DNA from: Streptomyces sp. NBC_00259
GTDB taxonomy: Bacteria; Actinomycetota; Actinomycetes; Streptomycetales; Streptomycetaceae
Direction: 5' to 3'
NCBI RefSeq assembly: GCF_036181745.1
Contig: NZ_CP108080.1
Coordinates: 6,141,501 to 6,205,500 of the forward strand
DNA length: 64,000 bases
The notes under the pieces were generated by a model. The model saw nothing but the letters and a program-made list of their open reading frames with translations. It did no database searches and was not told the DNA's origin. Both the position numbers and the translations under genes were made by a program. Shown here one piece after another: positions 53,844 through 64,000 of this stretch. The stretch's first letter is position 1. Every line of letters begins with the position of its first letter.

Positions 53844-56558
<2,715 letters not shown>

Positions 56559-56609
56559 TCCAGCGGGATTCCGCACGGAATCCGGACACGAGCAGCAGGT
56601 ACGCGGAAA

Positions 56610-56640
56610 GGGCCGCACCCCCGTCACGGGGGTGCGGCCC
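56610..56640 (+). terminator. strong terminator after acnA
   Basis: A perfect 14-bp GC stem, GGGCCGCACCCCCG with CGGGGGTGCGGCCC, over a 3-base loop, 52 bp after the stop. It can also serve the convergent minus-strand gene. Confidence 0.9.
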
Positions 56641-56712
56641 CTTCGCGTTCCGCCGGACCGTCCGCCGGACCGTCCGTCGGAAGGCCCGTCGGCAGGTCCG
56701 TCGCAGCGTCCG

Positions 56713-57684
56713 TCAGAACAGCAGACGGTAGGTGTTCCAGCCGCTCGTACCGATCTTGACCCGCGCCTGGTACGGGGCGGCGGCGTTGCCGGTGCCCCGG
56801 TAGAGCCAGAGCGCTCCGGCCGCGTCACGGGCGATCAGGTCCGTCGTCCCGTCGATGTCGATGTCACCGACGGAGACCAGGGTGTTGAACAGGTTCCAGC
56901 CGGAGCCGATCTTCGTGCGCGCGGCGAACGGCGCCGTGCGGTTCCCGGTGCCCCGGTAGAGCCACAGCACCCCCGCGCCGTCACGCGCGACGATGTCGGG
57001 CCGGCCGTCGCCGCTCAGGTCGCCCTGGCCGGCGATCTGGTTGTACATGTTCCAGCCCGGGCCGACCTTGGTACGGCCCGTCAGCGTTCCGTTGCCGTAC
57101 CCCAGGTAGATCCACAGGACACCGGAGGCGTCCCGGGCGATCAGGTCGTCGGCCGCGGCGCCGGCGAGGTTCCCCGGGGAGAGCACCTTGTTGTAGATGT
57201 TCCAGCCGCCGCCGACGGAGGCCGGTTCCCCGCCGAACGGGGCGTAGAACAGCTGTCCGCCGTTGTTGATCTCCCAGACGCCGTCGGAGCTCCCGTCGGC
57301 GTCGTGGTCGGCCTGGGTGGCGTGCTTGATGACGCCCCAGTCGAAGCCGACGAGCACCCGGCTGTCGAGACCGCCCGTGCCGTTCGGCGGATAGCCGTAC
57401 AGGTCACCTGCCCGGTCGGCGCCGTACAGGGCGTTGATCGGAGCGTCACCCGGCTCCGCCTGCGCGCGGGATCCGTTCGGGCGCGCGGCGGGGCGAGGAT
57501 CGGCGGCGGCGCCGACCGACGGCGCCGGCGCCTGTGCGGATACCGATGACGGCGCCGCGGCGGGCGCCGGCCGGTCGGCCGCGGACGCCGCACCGGTGCC
57601 GGTGACGGCGAGCGCCGTGGCGACCGCCGCCACGGCGATACGAGTAAGGGCCCGGCCGCGCTTACGGCCGAAGAGTGGGGCCAC
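56713..57684 (-). CDS. secreted FG-GAP/VCBS-repeat protein
   Basis: 323 residues from a GTG with GGAG eight bases upstream. A signal peptide (RIAVAAVATALAVTGTGAASA) is followed by a Pro/Ala-rich stretch (to about 90) and then four beta-propeller-like repeats of about 55 residues with the pattern GDxDGxxDLIARDxxGxLWLYRGTGN and GWNxYN. Asp-rich loops suggest calcium binding. Such proteins are extracellular and often bind sugars or cell-wall material; no catalytic domain is present. Confidence 0.8.
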   Translation of the reverse strand: MAPLFGRKRGRALTRIAVAAVATALAVTGTGAASAADRPAPAAAPSSVSAQAPAPSVGAAADPRPAARPNGSRAQAEPGDAPINALYGADRAGDLYGYPPNGTGGLDSRVLVGFDWGVIKHATQADHDADGSSDGVWEINNGGQLFYAPFGGEPASVGGGWNIYNKVLSPGNLAGAAADDLIARDASGVLWIYLGYGNGTLTGRTKVGPGWNMYNQIAGQGDLSGDGRPDIVARDGAGVLWLYRGTGNRTAPFAARTKIGSGWNLFNTLVSVGDIDIDGTTDLIARDAAGALWLYRGTGNAAAPYQARVKIGTSGWNTYRLLF

Positions 57685-57831
57685 GTAGTTCTCCAGTGAA
57701 GATCGAGGTGTGAGAGGTGTGGCCCGCCTCAAGAGGTGCGGCGAGCCACGGAACCACCGGATCGTTTCACCGGATCTGCGCATCCCAACGGGTCGCCGGT
57801 GCAGGAAAGTTGAACGCGGGGCAACATTCCG

Positions 57832-59133
57832 CTACGCGTCCGCGGGCTCCGTGAAGCCGAGGTGACGCTCCAGGAACCGGGTCATCGCCGCCCATGTCTC
57901 GGCCTGCGCCAGCGCGTTGGCCTGCGGCGTGCCGCCGGAGACGAGGATCCCGTCTCGGTCCGCGGTCGTCGGGACCAGCGGAGGGCGCATGAAGTGCCCG
58001 GCGCCCGGGTGGATCAGCAGGTCGTCCTGGGCCGCGACGGTACGGCGGCGCTCGACCAGGGCGCGGGCCATCGCCTCGGACGGCCACACGGCGTCGTCCG
58101 TGCCGGCGACGGCCAGCAGGGGAGCCGTGATGTGCTCCACCGGGATCAGCGCCTTCTTCACCGCGGCGGAGTCCCAGAGCCCCGCCCCGTACGCGGACCG
58201 TAGCCGCAGCGCCGTGGAGCGCGACCCTCCGCCGGGCAGCCGCCGCAGCAGGGCGTGCCGGGCCAGCTGCGGCAGCAGCAGTTCACCCCGCACCGGCACA
58301 TAGGGCAGCGGGGCCGCGCGGTACGTCCACGAGGAGGTCATCGGCGGCCGGCCGCCGGAGCCGAGCGCCTGCCAGACGACATGCGTCGGTGCGATCGCCA
58401 CCACCGCCCGCACCGGGACCCGGGCCAGGGCCAACGCCGCCAGCGCCCCGCCCGTGCCCACCGAATGGGCGACGACGGCGACCCGCCGGCGCTCCGCCAG
58501 CGCCGATACCGCCCGGGTGAACCGTTCGAGCGGAACGTTCGCGACCGTCCGGGGCTGCCCCTGACCGCCCACGTAACCCAGCACCACCGTCGTGAAGCCG
58601 CACCGGGACGCCAGCAGCGCGGCCGTCGGCGTGACCGCCTCCATGCTGGTGGATCCCGGGATCAGGACCACCACCGGCCGGGGCCCGGAGCCGAGCGGGC
58701 GCGGGGCGAACCGGACGACCCGCAGCCCCTCGTCCATCGACTCCGTCCGGGTGACCCGCCGGGCACGCCAGCGCCGTACGACCGTCCGCCGGACCTGGCG
58801 CGCCCGGTCGGCCGCGCAGCGCACGGTCCACGTCAACTGGTCGTCCGGCGCCATGAAGATGACCGGTGACCGGTGACGTTGCACACTGTGCATCGACCAC
58901 CAGGGACCCGACGGATCAACGCCGCTGTAGGAGCCCGCCAGCGGCGCGCTCATCGCCGGGCCGGCAACGCCGTGGGCGTCCGCGCGGTAACGGTTGTCCG
59001 ACCGCCAGGCCCTCCCGGCGGCATCGGTCACGTCGATCCGGACCGTCACCTGCTCATGCGGGCGGAGCCCTTGGACGACGAGCTCCGGGACCTCGTCGAC
59101 GAGTCCCTCACCGGGCGCGATGGTCAGTTCCAC
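57832..59133 (-). CDS. acyl-CoA thioesterase/BAAT-family alpha/beta hydrolase
   Basis: 433 residues from a GTG (VELTIAPGEGLVDEVPEL); an upstream in-frame region is Arg-rich and lacks a start signal. The N-terminal beta-sandwich (about 1-120) matches the thioester hydrolase/BAAT N-domain. The C-terminal hydrolase domain has the nucleophile Ser in VVAHSVGTGGALAAL, an Asp in VAGTDDAVWPSE and a His in HPGAGHFM. The nucleophile context lacks the usual GxSKGG. Probable acyl-thioester or ester hydrolase of unknown substrate. Confidence 0.75.
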   Translation of the reverse strand: MELTIAPGEGLVDEVPELVVQGLRPHEQVTVRIDVTDAAGRAWRSDNRYRADAHGVAGPAMSAPLAGSYSGVDPSGPWWSMHSVQRHRSPVIFMAPDDQLTWTVRCAADRARQVRRTVVRRWRARRVTRTESMDEGLRVVRFAPRPLGSGPRPVVVLIPGSTSMEAVTPTAALLASRCGFTTVVLGYVGGQGQPRTVANVPLERFTRAVSALAERRRVAVVAHSVGTGGALAALALARVPVRAVVAIAPTHVVWQALGSGGRPPMTSSWTYRAAPLPYVPVRGELLLPQLARHALLRRLPGGGSRSTALRLRSAYGAGLWDSAAVKKALIPVEHITAPLLAVAGTDDAVWPSEAMARALVERRRTVAAQDDLLIHPGAGHFMRPPLVPTTADRDGILVSGGTPQANALAQAETWAAMTRFLERHLGFTEPADA

Positions 59134-59323
59134 GCTTCGGAACGTATGCGCACGGGGCCCGGCGGGCGACCGGGCGCTCGCGTTCGAGTGAGACCGGGGC
59201 CGCCCGTCCCGCACCCGTCGCGTGCGGCGCCGCCCTCCCGGTGACCGGGACCGGGACCCGGGCTCCCGGTCCGCCCTGGCCGGAGGCCGTCGCCCGAGCG
59301 GCTCGGCACCAGCCGGGAACACG

Positions 59324-59360
59324 CCGAGGGCCGCACCCCGCCAGGGGGTGCGGCCCTCGG
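59324..59360 (-). terminator. strong terminator after the GH92 gene
   Basis: A perfect 16-bp stem, CCGAGGGCCGCACCCC (59324-59339) with GGGGTGCGGCCCTCGG (59345-59360), over a 5-base loop, 12 bp after the minus-strand stop. Confidence 0.9.
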
Positions 59361-59372
59361 TTCGCCGTGCCG

Positions 59373-62300
59373 CTACGAGATCAACTCGACCTCCGCCAGC
59401 ACCGTCTGCGCCTGGGCGCCGGCCGGCACCAGCCGGTACTTCTGGTACGTCCCCGGGCGCGCGACCGTGAACACACGGGTCTGCTTGTCCCAGGCGAACG
59501 TCTCACCCGACCGCCTGTCCACATCGGTCCAGGCCGTGCCGTCCTTCGAGCCCTGCAGCACCCAGCCCGCCGGCGCCTTGTCCCGCGCCGAGGACGTGAG
59601 CGTGTACTGGACCGCGCGGGTGCCCGCCGCGACGGGCAGGTCCACGGACGCCTCCAACGCCGCCTCCGTACCGGAGGTGTTGTCGAAGAGCGCCCCCGGC
59701 CCGCTGATCGCGTCGTGCCTCGGCGACGGCACCTTGTCGTCCCTCGTCACGGACACGGGAGCGGCGCTGCTGCCCGTACCCCACTTCGACGGCTTCGCGC
59801 CCATGTCGAACTCCAGCGTGCCGCCGCGCGCCAGCAGCGAGTGCGGGAGGGCGGTGGAGTTCCAGCGCTTGCCGTTCACCTTCAGACCCTGGACGTAGAT
59901 GTTGCGGGCGCTGTTCTTCGGGGCCTTCACCACGAGGTCGCGGCCGTTGTCCAAGTGCACGGTCGCCTTGGTGAACAGCGGCGAGCCGACCGCGTACTCC
60001 CCGCTGCCCATCACCAGCGGGTAGAAGCCGAGCGCGGAGAAGAGGAACCAGGCGGACTGCTCGCCGTTGTCCTCGTCACCGTGGTAGCCCTGCCCGATCT
60101 CGCTTCCGGTGTAGAGGCGGGAGAGGACCTCGCGGACCTTCTCCTGCGTCTTCCAGGGCTGCGAGGCCGCGTTGTACATGTAGGTGACATGGTGGGCGAC
60201 CTGGTTGGAGTGCCCGTACATGCCCATCCGTACGTCGCGGGCCTCGGTCATCTCATGGATGACGCTGCCGTACGAGCCGACGAATTCCGGGGACGCCGTT
60301 TCCGGAGTGGCGAAATAGGTGTCCAGTTTCTTGCCGAGTTCCGCCCGGCCACCGTACACATTCGCCAGGCCCCGGCTGTCCTGCGGCGCGGTGAAGGCGT
60401 ATCCCCAGCCATTGGTCTCGGTGTAGTCGTAACCCCAGATCCGGGGGTCGTACTGGTCCGACGGAACCCGCCAGTCGCCCTTGGCGTTCCGGCCCTGGAA
60501 GAAGCCGGCCTTCGTGTCGAAGAGGGAGACGTAATTCCGGGCCCGGTTGAGGAAGTAGGCGGACTCCTCCTTGTAGCGGGCCTTCTTCGTCTTCGCGTGG
60601 AGCGCGTCGGCCATCTTCGACAGGCCGTAGTCGTTGAGATAGCCCTCCAGCGACCACGACAGGCCTTCGTGCGTCTCGGTCGGGGCGTAGCCGAGGAACG
60701 GCGAGGTCTCCATGCCCTTGCGGCCCACGCCCTTGCTCGGCGGCGCGACGGTCGCGTTCTTCAGCGCCGCCTCGTACGCCGCCTCCGCGTCGAAGCCGCG
60801 GACGCCCTTCACATACGCGTCGGCGAAGGCGACGTCGGAGGAGGTGCCCGTCATCAGATCGGCGTAGCCGGGGGAGGACCAGCGGGAGATCCAGCCGCCG
60901 TCCTTGTACTGCTGGACGAATCCGTCCACCAGCTCGCCCGCCTTCTTCGGCGTGAGGAAGGAGTAGGCCGGCCACGTCGTCCGGTAGGTGTCCCAGAAAC
61001 CGTTGTTGACGTACACCTTCCCGTCGACGATCTTCGCGCCGGTGTGGGTCGGCGTGTCGGGTCCGGTCTGCGGCGAGAACGGGCTCGCGTACCGGTCCTT
61101 CCCGTCGACCTTCTCGAAGCCGGAGTTGGGGTACAGGTACAGCCGGTAGAGCGAGGAGTACAGGGTCACCAGCTGGTCGTGCGTCGCGCCCTCGACCTCG
61201 ACCCGGCCGAGGATGTCGTCCCAGGCGTCCTGGGCCCGGTCCCTGACCGTGCCGAAGCCCGCCGAGGCGGGGATCTCGCCCGCCAGGTTCTTCTTCGCCT
61301 GGTCCACGCTGATCAGTGACGTTGCAATGCGCAATGTCACCGTACGGTCCTTGCCGGCGTCGAAGCGGAGATGACCCCGTACTCCCTCCGCCGCGGACGA
61401 GGTGACGGGCGCGTCGAAGACGCCGTACACGAACAGCCGTGTCGCACCCGTCGACAGTCCGCTCTTGACGTCCGAGTAGCCGGTGAAGGAGCTGGTCCCC
61501 GGGTCGAGCGTGAGCCCGGCCTGGTCGGTGACGTTGTCGAAGATCACCGCCGCGTTCTCACCCGGGTAGGTGAACCGCATCATCGCGGCGTGATCGGTGG
61601 GAGCGATCTCCGCCTTCAGCCCGTTCTCGAACGTCACGCCGTAGTAGTGCGGGCGCGCGGTCTCCTTCTCGTGGCGGAAGGGCAGCGCACGGGCGGTACG
61701 CGCCGGGTCGGGGGTGCCCTCGGCGGCGGACGGCATCAGCTGGAAGGTCTGCCGGTCGCCCATCCAGGGGCTCGGCTCATGGCTGGCGCTGAACGCCTGC
61801 ACCGTCGGCAGATTGTCCGCGTTGTTGGCGCGCGCGTACTCGTACAGCCAGCTCAGCGAGCCCGCGTTGGTCACCGGCGTCCAGAAGTTGAAGCCGTGCG
61901 GGACCGCGGTGGCCGGGAAGGTGTTGCCGCGCGAGAACGAGCCGCTGGAGTTCGTGCCGCGCACCGTCGAGGCGTAGTCCGACAGATGCGCGAGCCGCTT
62001 CTGGGGCGCCTCGGGGGCGATACGGACGTCGTCGATCCAGCCCTGGAACTTCGCCGGGCCCTTCGGCGAGTCGTACGCCACCAGGATCCGGTCCACGGTC
62101 TTGCCGGCGGCGACCGACCCGATGCCGGAAGCCACCTGGTTCCACTGGTTGACGTAGAGCCGCTCGGCCGCGCCCTGGCCCTGCGGCGTCAACAGCCCGC
62201 CGTGCGAGTCCACCGCCCGGAGGTCACTCAGATAGGTGCCGTCGGTGAACGCGAGATCGACCGCCACGTTCGTGGCCGGATAGTTGAGATCGGTCTCGGG

Positions 62301-63221
62301 CAGCGAGGGGAAGACGCGGTACGACAGCTCCGTGTCGCGCCGCACCGCCGTGTCGACGTCGAAGACCTTGTTGTACGAGTAGGCGCGGCCGTCCGGCTTG
62401 TGCGTGCCCGCGTACTTCAGGGCGCGTGTCCCGGTGAATCCGGCGCCGGCCTTCGCCGTGGGGGAGCCGGCGGGGCCGCGGTCGACCTGGCTGCGCATGT
62501 CCTCGGGCGCCGGGGCGCTCGTGTCGCCGTCGGAGAACTGGACGTCGGCGAGCTGGAGGATGCCCGAGGCGCCGTTGTTGGCGGTGATCTCCAGCCGGTA
62601 GTGCCCGTACGCGGCGGCGTTCGACGCCTCGATGTCGTACGTCTTCGTCTGGAACCGCTTGTCGAACGTCTCGCCCTTGCGGGTGTCCAGGACCTTCCAG
62701 TCCTTGCCGTCCGCCGAGCCCTGGAGGGTCCAGTCCTTCGGGTCGCGCTCGTCGAAGTCGTTCGCCGACGTCAGCGCGTAGGTGACGACCTTGACCGGGG
62801 CGTCCATGGAGAACTCGGCCCAGCCGGCCGGCTCGAACGCCAGCCATTTGGTGGACGGCTGGAGATCGACCAGATTCTCCTTGGTCTCACCGCCGCCGGA
62901 GTTCTCGGCGCTGGCACGCACCTCGACGACCTTGTCGGTGACATTGCCCGGTATGCCCGAGGAGAAGCCGCCGTCGATGCCCGATGACCGCTTCTTTCCG
63001 TCAGGTCCCGTTTCCACGGTATTGCGCCAGTCGGGCTGGGCTTCATCCGCTTCGAAGGACGTGCTGAATTCCCGCGCCGGCGCGGCGGCTTGGGCGGGGA
63101 GCGCGACGGCGGCCGACTGCGCCGTCACCACCAGCAGGGAAGCGGCCGCCACCAGGGCGGCCGCGCGGGCTTGTCTGTACCGAGGATGCCGAGGATGCCG
63201 AAGGCTGGATCTGGGCCGCAT
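59373..63221 (-). CDS. secreted GH92 alpha-mannosidase with carbohydrate-binding domains
   Basis: 1282 residues from an ATG with GGGAGGAA upstream. Order: signal peptide (AAALVAAASLLVVTAQSAAV, about 17-40); an F5/8-type discoidin segment (about 95-235, FSMDAPVKVVTYALTSANDF); a linker jelly-roll; the GH92 N-domain and (alpha/alpha)6 catalytic domain (about 430-1130), with VNNGFWDTYRTTWPAYS and the acidic catalytic motif GYHGDEDNGEQSAWF; and a second discoidin-type domain (about 1160-1282). GH92 enzymes are calcium-dependent exo-alpha-mannosidases acting on N-glycans or fungal mannan. A LacI-type operator precedes the gene. Confidence 0.92.
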   Translation of the reverse strand: MRPRSSLRHPRHPRYRQARAAALVAAASLLVVTAQSAAVALPAQAAAPAREFSTSFEADEAQPDWRNTVETGPDGKKRSSGIDGGFSSGIPGNVTDKVVEVRASAENSGGGETKENLVDLQPSTKWLAFEPAGWAEFSMDAPVKVVTYALTSANDFDERDPKDWTLQGSADGKDWKVLDTRKGETFDKRFQTKTYDIEASNAAAYGHYRLEITANNGASGILQLADVQFSDGDTSAPAPEDMRSQVDRGPAGSPTAKAGAGFTGTRALKYAGTHKPDGRAYSYNKVFDVDTAVRRDTELSYRVFPSLPETDLNYPATNVAVDLAFTDGTYLSDLRAVDSHGGLLTPQGQGAAERLYVNQWNQVASGIGSVAAGKTVDRILVAYDSPKGPAKFQGWIDDVRIAPEAPQKRLAHLSDYASTVRGTNSSGSFSRGNTFPATAVPHGFNFWTPVTNAGSLSWLYEYARANNADNLPTVQAFSASHEPSPWMGDRQTFQLMPSAAEGTPDPARTARALPFRHEKETARPHYYGVTFENGLKAEIAPTDHAAMMRFTYPGENAAVIFDNVTDQAGLTLDPGTSSFTGYSDVKSGLSTGATRLFVYGVFDAPVTSSAAEGVRGHLRFDAGKDRTVTLRIATSLISVDQAKKNLAGEIPASAGFGTVRDRAQDAWDDILGRVEVEGATHDQLVTLYSSLYRLYLYPNSGFEKVDGKDRYASPFSPQTGPDTPTHTGAKIVDGKVYVNNGFWDTYRTTWPAYSFLTPKKAGELVDGFVQQYKDGGWISRWSSPGYADLMTGTSSDVAFADAYVKGVRGFDAEAAYEAALKNATVAPPSKGVGRKGMETSPFLGYAPTETHEGLSWSLEGYLNDYGLSKMADALHAKTKKARYKEESAYFLNRARNYVSLFDTKAGFFQGRNAKGDWRVPSDQYDPRIWGYDYTETNGWGYAFTAPQDSRGLANVYGGRAELGKKLDTYFATPETASPEFVGSYGSVIHEMTEARDVRMGMYGHSNQVAHHVTYMYNAASQPWKTQEKVREVLSRLYTGSEIGQGYHGDEDNGEQSAWFLFSALGFYPLVMGSGEYAVGSPLFTKATVHLDNGRDLVVKAPKNSARNIYVQGLKVNGKRWNSTALPHSLLARGGTLEFDMGAKPSKWGTGSSAAPVSVTRDDKVPSPRHDAISGPGALFDNTSGTEAALEASVDLPVAAGTRAVQYTLTSSARDKAPAGWVLQGSKDGTAWTDVDRRSGETFAWDKQTRVFTVARPGTYQKYRLVPAGAQAQTVLAEVELIS

Positions 63222-63252
63222 GTCGAGCCGTTCCTCCCGCCGAAGCGATGTA

Positions 63253-63264
63253 GACAACGTTGTC
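63253..63264. promoter_or_regulatory. LacI-family operator of the GH92 gene
   Basis: GACAACGTTGTC is a perfect 12-bp palindrome with the central CG typical of LacI/GalR-family sites, 32 bp before the GH92 start. It should mediate induction by an oligosaccharide. No LacI gene is in the window. Confidence 0.7.
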
Positions 63265-63466
63265 AAGCGCAATGCGCAGGCACCAGTAGGGAGGTAAGTG
63301 CCGCATGGTGTCAAGGGTGTTGACGGCGTGACGGGCTCGGAATCGGCCGATTCGACGAGATTTCCGTGGCGGAATGTCCGCGGGCCCTGCTCCCCGTATC
63401 CGCGAGGTCTCAACTCGGGAAAGACTGCCGTGGAACCTTGCTTTCGATCTTGCTCAGCTGGCGGGA

Positions 63467-63482
63467 AGTGGACTATACCTGT
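63467..63482. promoter_or_regulatory. candidate DasR-responsive element
   Basis: AGTGGACTATACCTGT matches the DasR site pattern ANTGGTCTAGACCANT at 11 of 14 fixed positions. It lies 219 bp before a remnant of an N-acetylglucosamine-type binding protein, the sort of gene DasR controls. Confidence 0.45.
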
Positions 63483-63700
63483 CGGCGTCTGCCTCGCCGG
63501 AACACGCGGCGAGCGGTCAGGGGGACGGGCAGGCGAAGTATCGTCTGCGGCCAGGGCAGATCTCCGTTCCCACTGCCACGGTATTACCCCTGCACGACCA
63601 GCTTCAGCAATTGACCGCGGTGGCGGGGCCCTTCGCCTCAGGCGAGACGCACGGGCGACCGGTTCACCGCCTGAGTCCTGGAGAAGGCGAGGACTTGAGC

Positions 63701-63886
63701 ATGGGATCCACCTCCGCGCACACGAACGGCGGCCTCGACCGCCGCGATCTGATCGAGCGGAGCACGGCTGTCGCTCCGGCCTCGGCCCCGGCGACCGCTT
63801 TTCCGAATTCGTGTGCATCGAGTGGCGGCGGTGAAGGGGCGCCGGTGCCGTCTCGTCGATCACGGCGGCATGCGTCGCTCAGCTGA
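63701..63886 (+). pseudogene. remnant of an NgcE-like sugar-binding lipoprotein
   Basis: 61 residues starting GSTSAHTNGGLDRRDLIERS, which closely resembles the twin-arginine-type N-terminus of NgcE (remembered GSTSA..GVGRR.LIKRSAALG). The hydrophobic core is degraded (STAVAPASAPATAFPNS), the lipobox is blurred (NSCAS), and the frame ends soon after SSGGG, without any solute-binding domain. The last 114 bases of the window show no gene. Confidence 0.55.
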
Positions 63887-64000
63887 TCACCATCGGTGTC
63901 GCTGAGCGGCCCCGAAACGACGGCGATACGCCCCGATGTACATGTCCGCCAGCATCCCAGGCGGAGACTCACACAAGGACGCGCTCAAAGAGAAGTGCGG

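Noticed and set aside
63298..63700. A protein of about 170 residues upstream of and including the NgcE-like start
   Set aside because: The frame is open by chance across the candidate DasR site; the recognisable protein begins at the ATG at 63701.

Overview
The window is high-GC actinobacterial DNA, almost certainly from a Streptomyces chromosome. It carries a complete SapB-type ram/amf lanthipeptide locus, a MurA-like gene with an N-terminal HTH on the opposite strand from a 904-residue aconitase, many NarL-type two-component systems, GTG and TTG starts, stop/start overlaps, and rare TTA codons confined to developmental and secondary-metabolism genes. All functions are read from the sequence; no database search was run.

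Layout. 0-4.1 kb: hydroxyproline catabolism (DapA-family deaminase, two proline-racemase-family enzymes, GntR regulator), with a matching 12-bp box in front of the operon and the regulator. 4.3-10.9 kb: ordinary genes (DHA2 drug exporter, RsbW-like ATPase, TRIC-type membrane protein, a NarL-type kinase/regulator pair, DUF2332). 11-13 kb: a decayed multi-integrase remnant and a small Cys-rich protein. 13.4-21.1 kb: ramC-ramS-ramA-ramB with convergent ramR. 21.4-22.7 kb: an intact-looking IS3-family element.

23-45.6 kb: the most interesting region, an accessory block lying between the IS3 element and a truncated IS110. Four coupled minus-strand genes (HMGL-type synthase, fused aconitase-type isomerase, isopropylmalate-dehydrogenase-like enzyme, PLP aminotransferase) form a complete 2-oxo-acid chain-elongation pathway. 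A nearby prephenate dehydratase suggests phenylpyruvate as substrate and homophenylalanine as product (inference). The block also has two histidine kinases, two response regulators, a SurE-like penicillin-binding-protein-type serine hydrolase, an NRPS fragment broken inside its adenylation domain, GT87 and GT4 glycosyltransferases, an FkbM methyltransferase and a MacB-like ABC exporter. A 121-bp leader with a 17-bp hairpin is present in inverted copies before the elongation operon and before the serine hydrolase. A second short motif recurs before the GT87 and ABC operons and, weaker, before the NRPS gene. Four genes of the block have a TTA codon. Together this looks like a co-regulated, bldA-dependent, possibly glycosylated nonribosomal-peptide cluster whose assembly line is missing or truncated here.

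46-53.3 kb: an AbiEii-type toxin cut by the IS110 remnant, then the HTH-MurA gene, then a decaying polymorphic-toxin island (WXG100-type proteins, two RNase A-like toxin modules, immunity genes) in which three genes carry one-base deletions in G-runs and one also has an amber codon. The island separates the MurA-like gene from acnA; both promoters keep a palindrome of the form TATCTC-N6-GAGAT.

53.8-64 kb: acnA (candidate iron box), a secreted VCBS-repeat protein, a BAAT-like alpha/beta hydrolase, a secreted GH92 alpha-mannosidase with a LacI-type operator, and a DasR-like site followed by a remnant of an NgcE-like sugar-binding lipoprotein.
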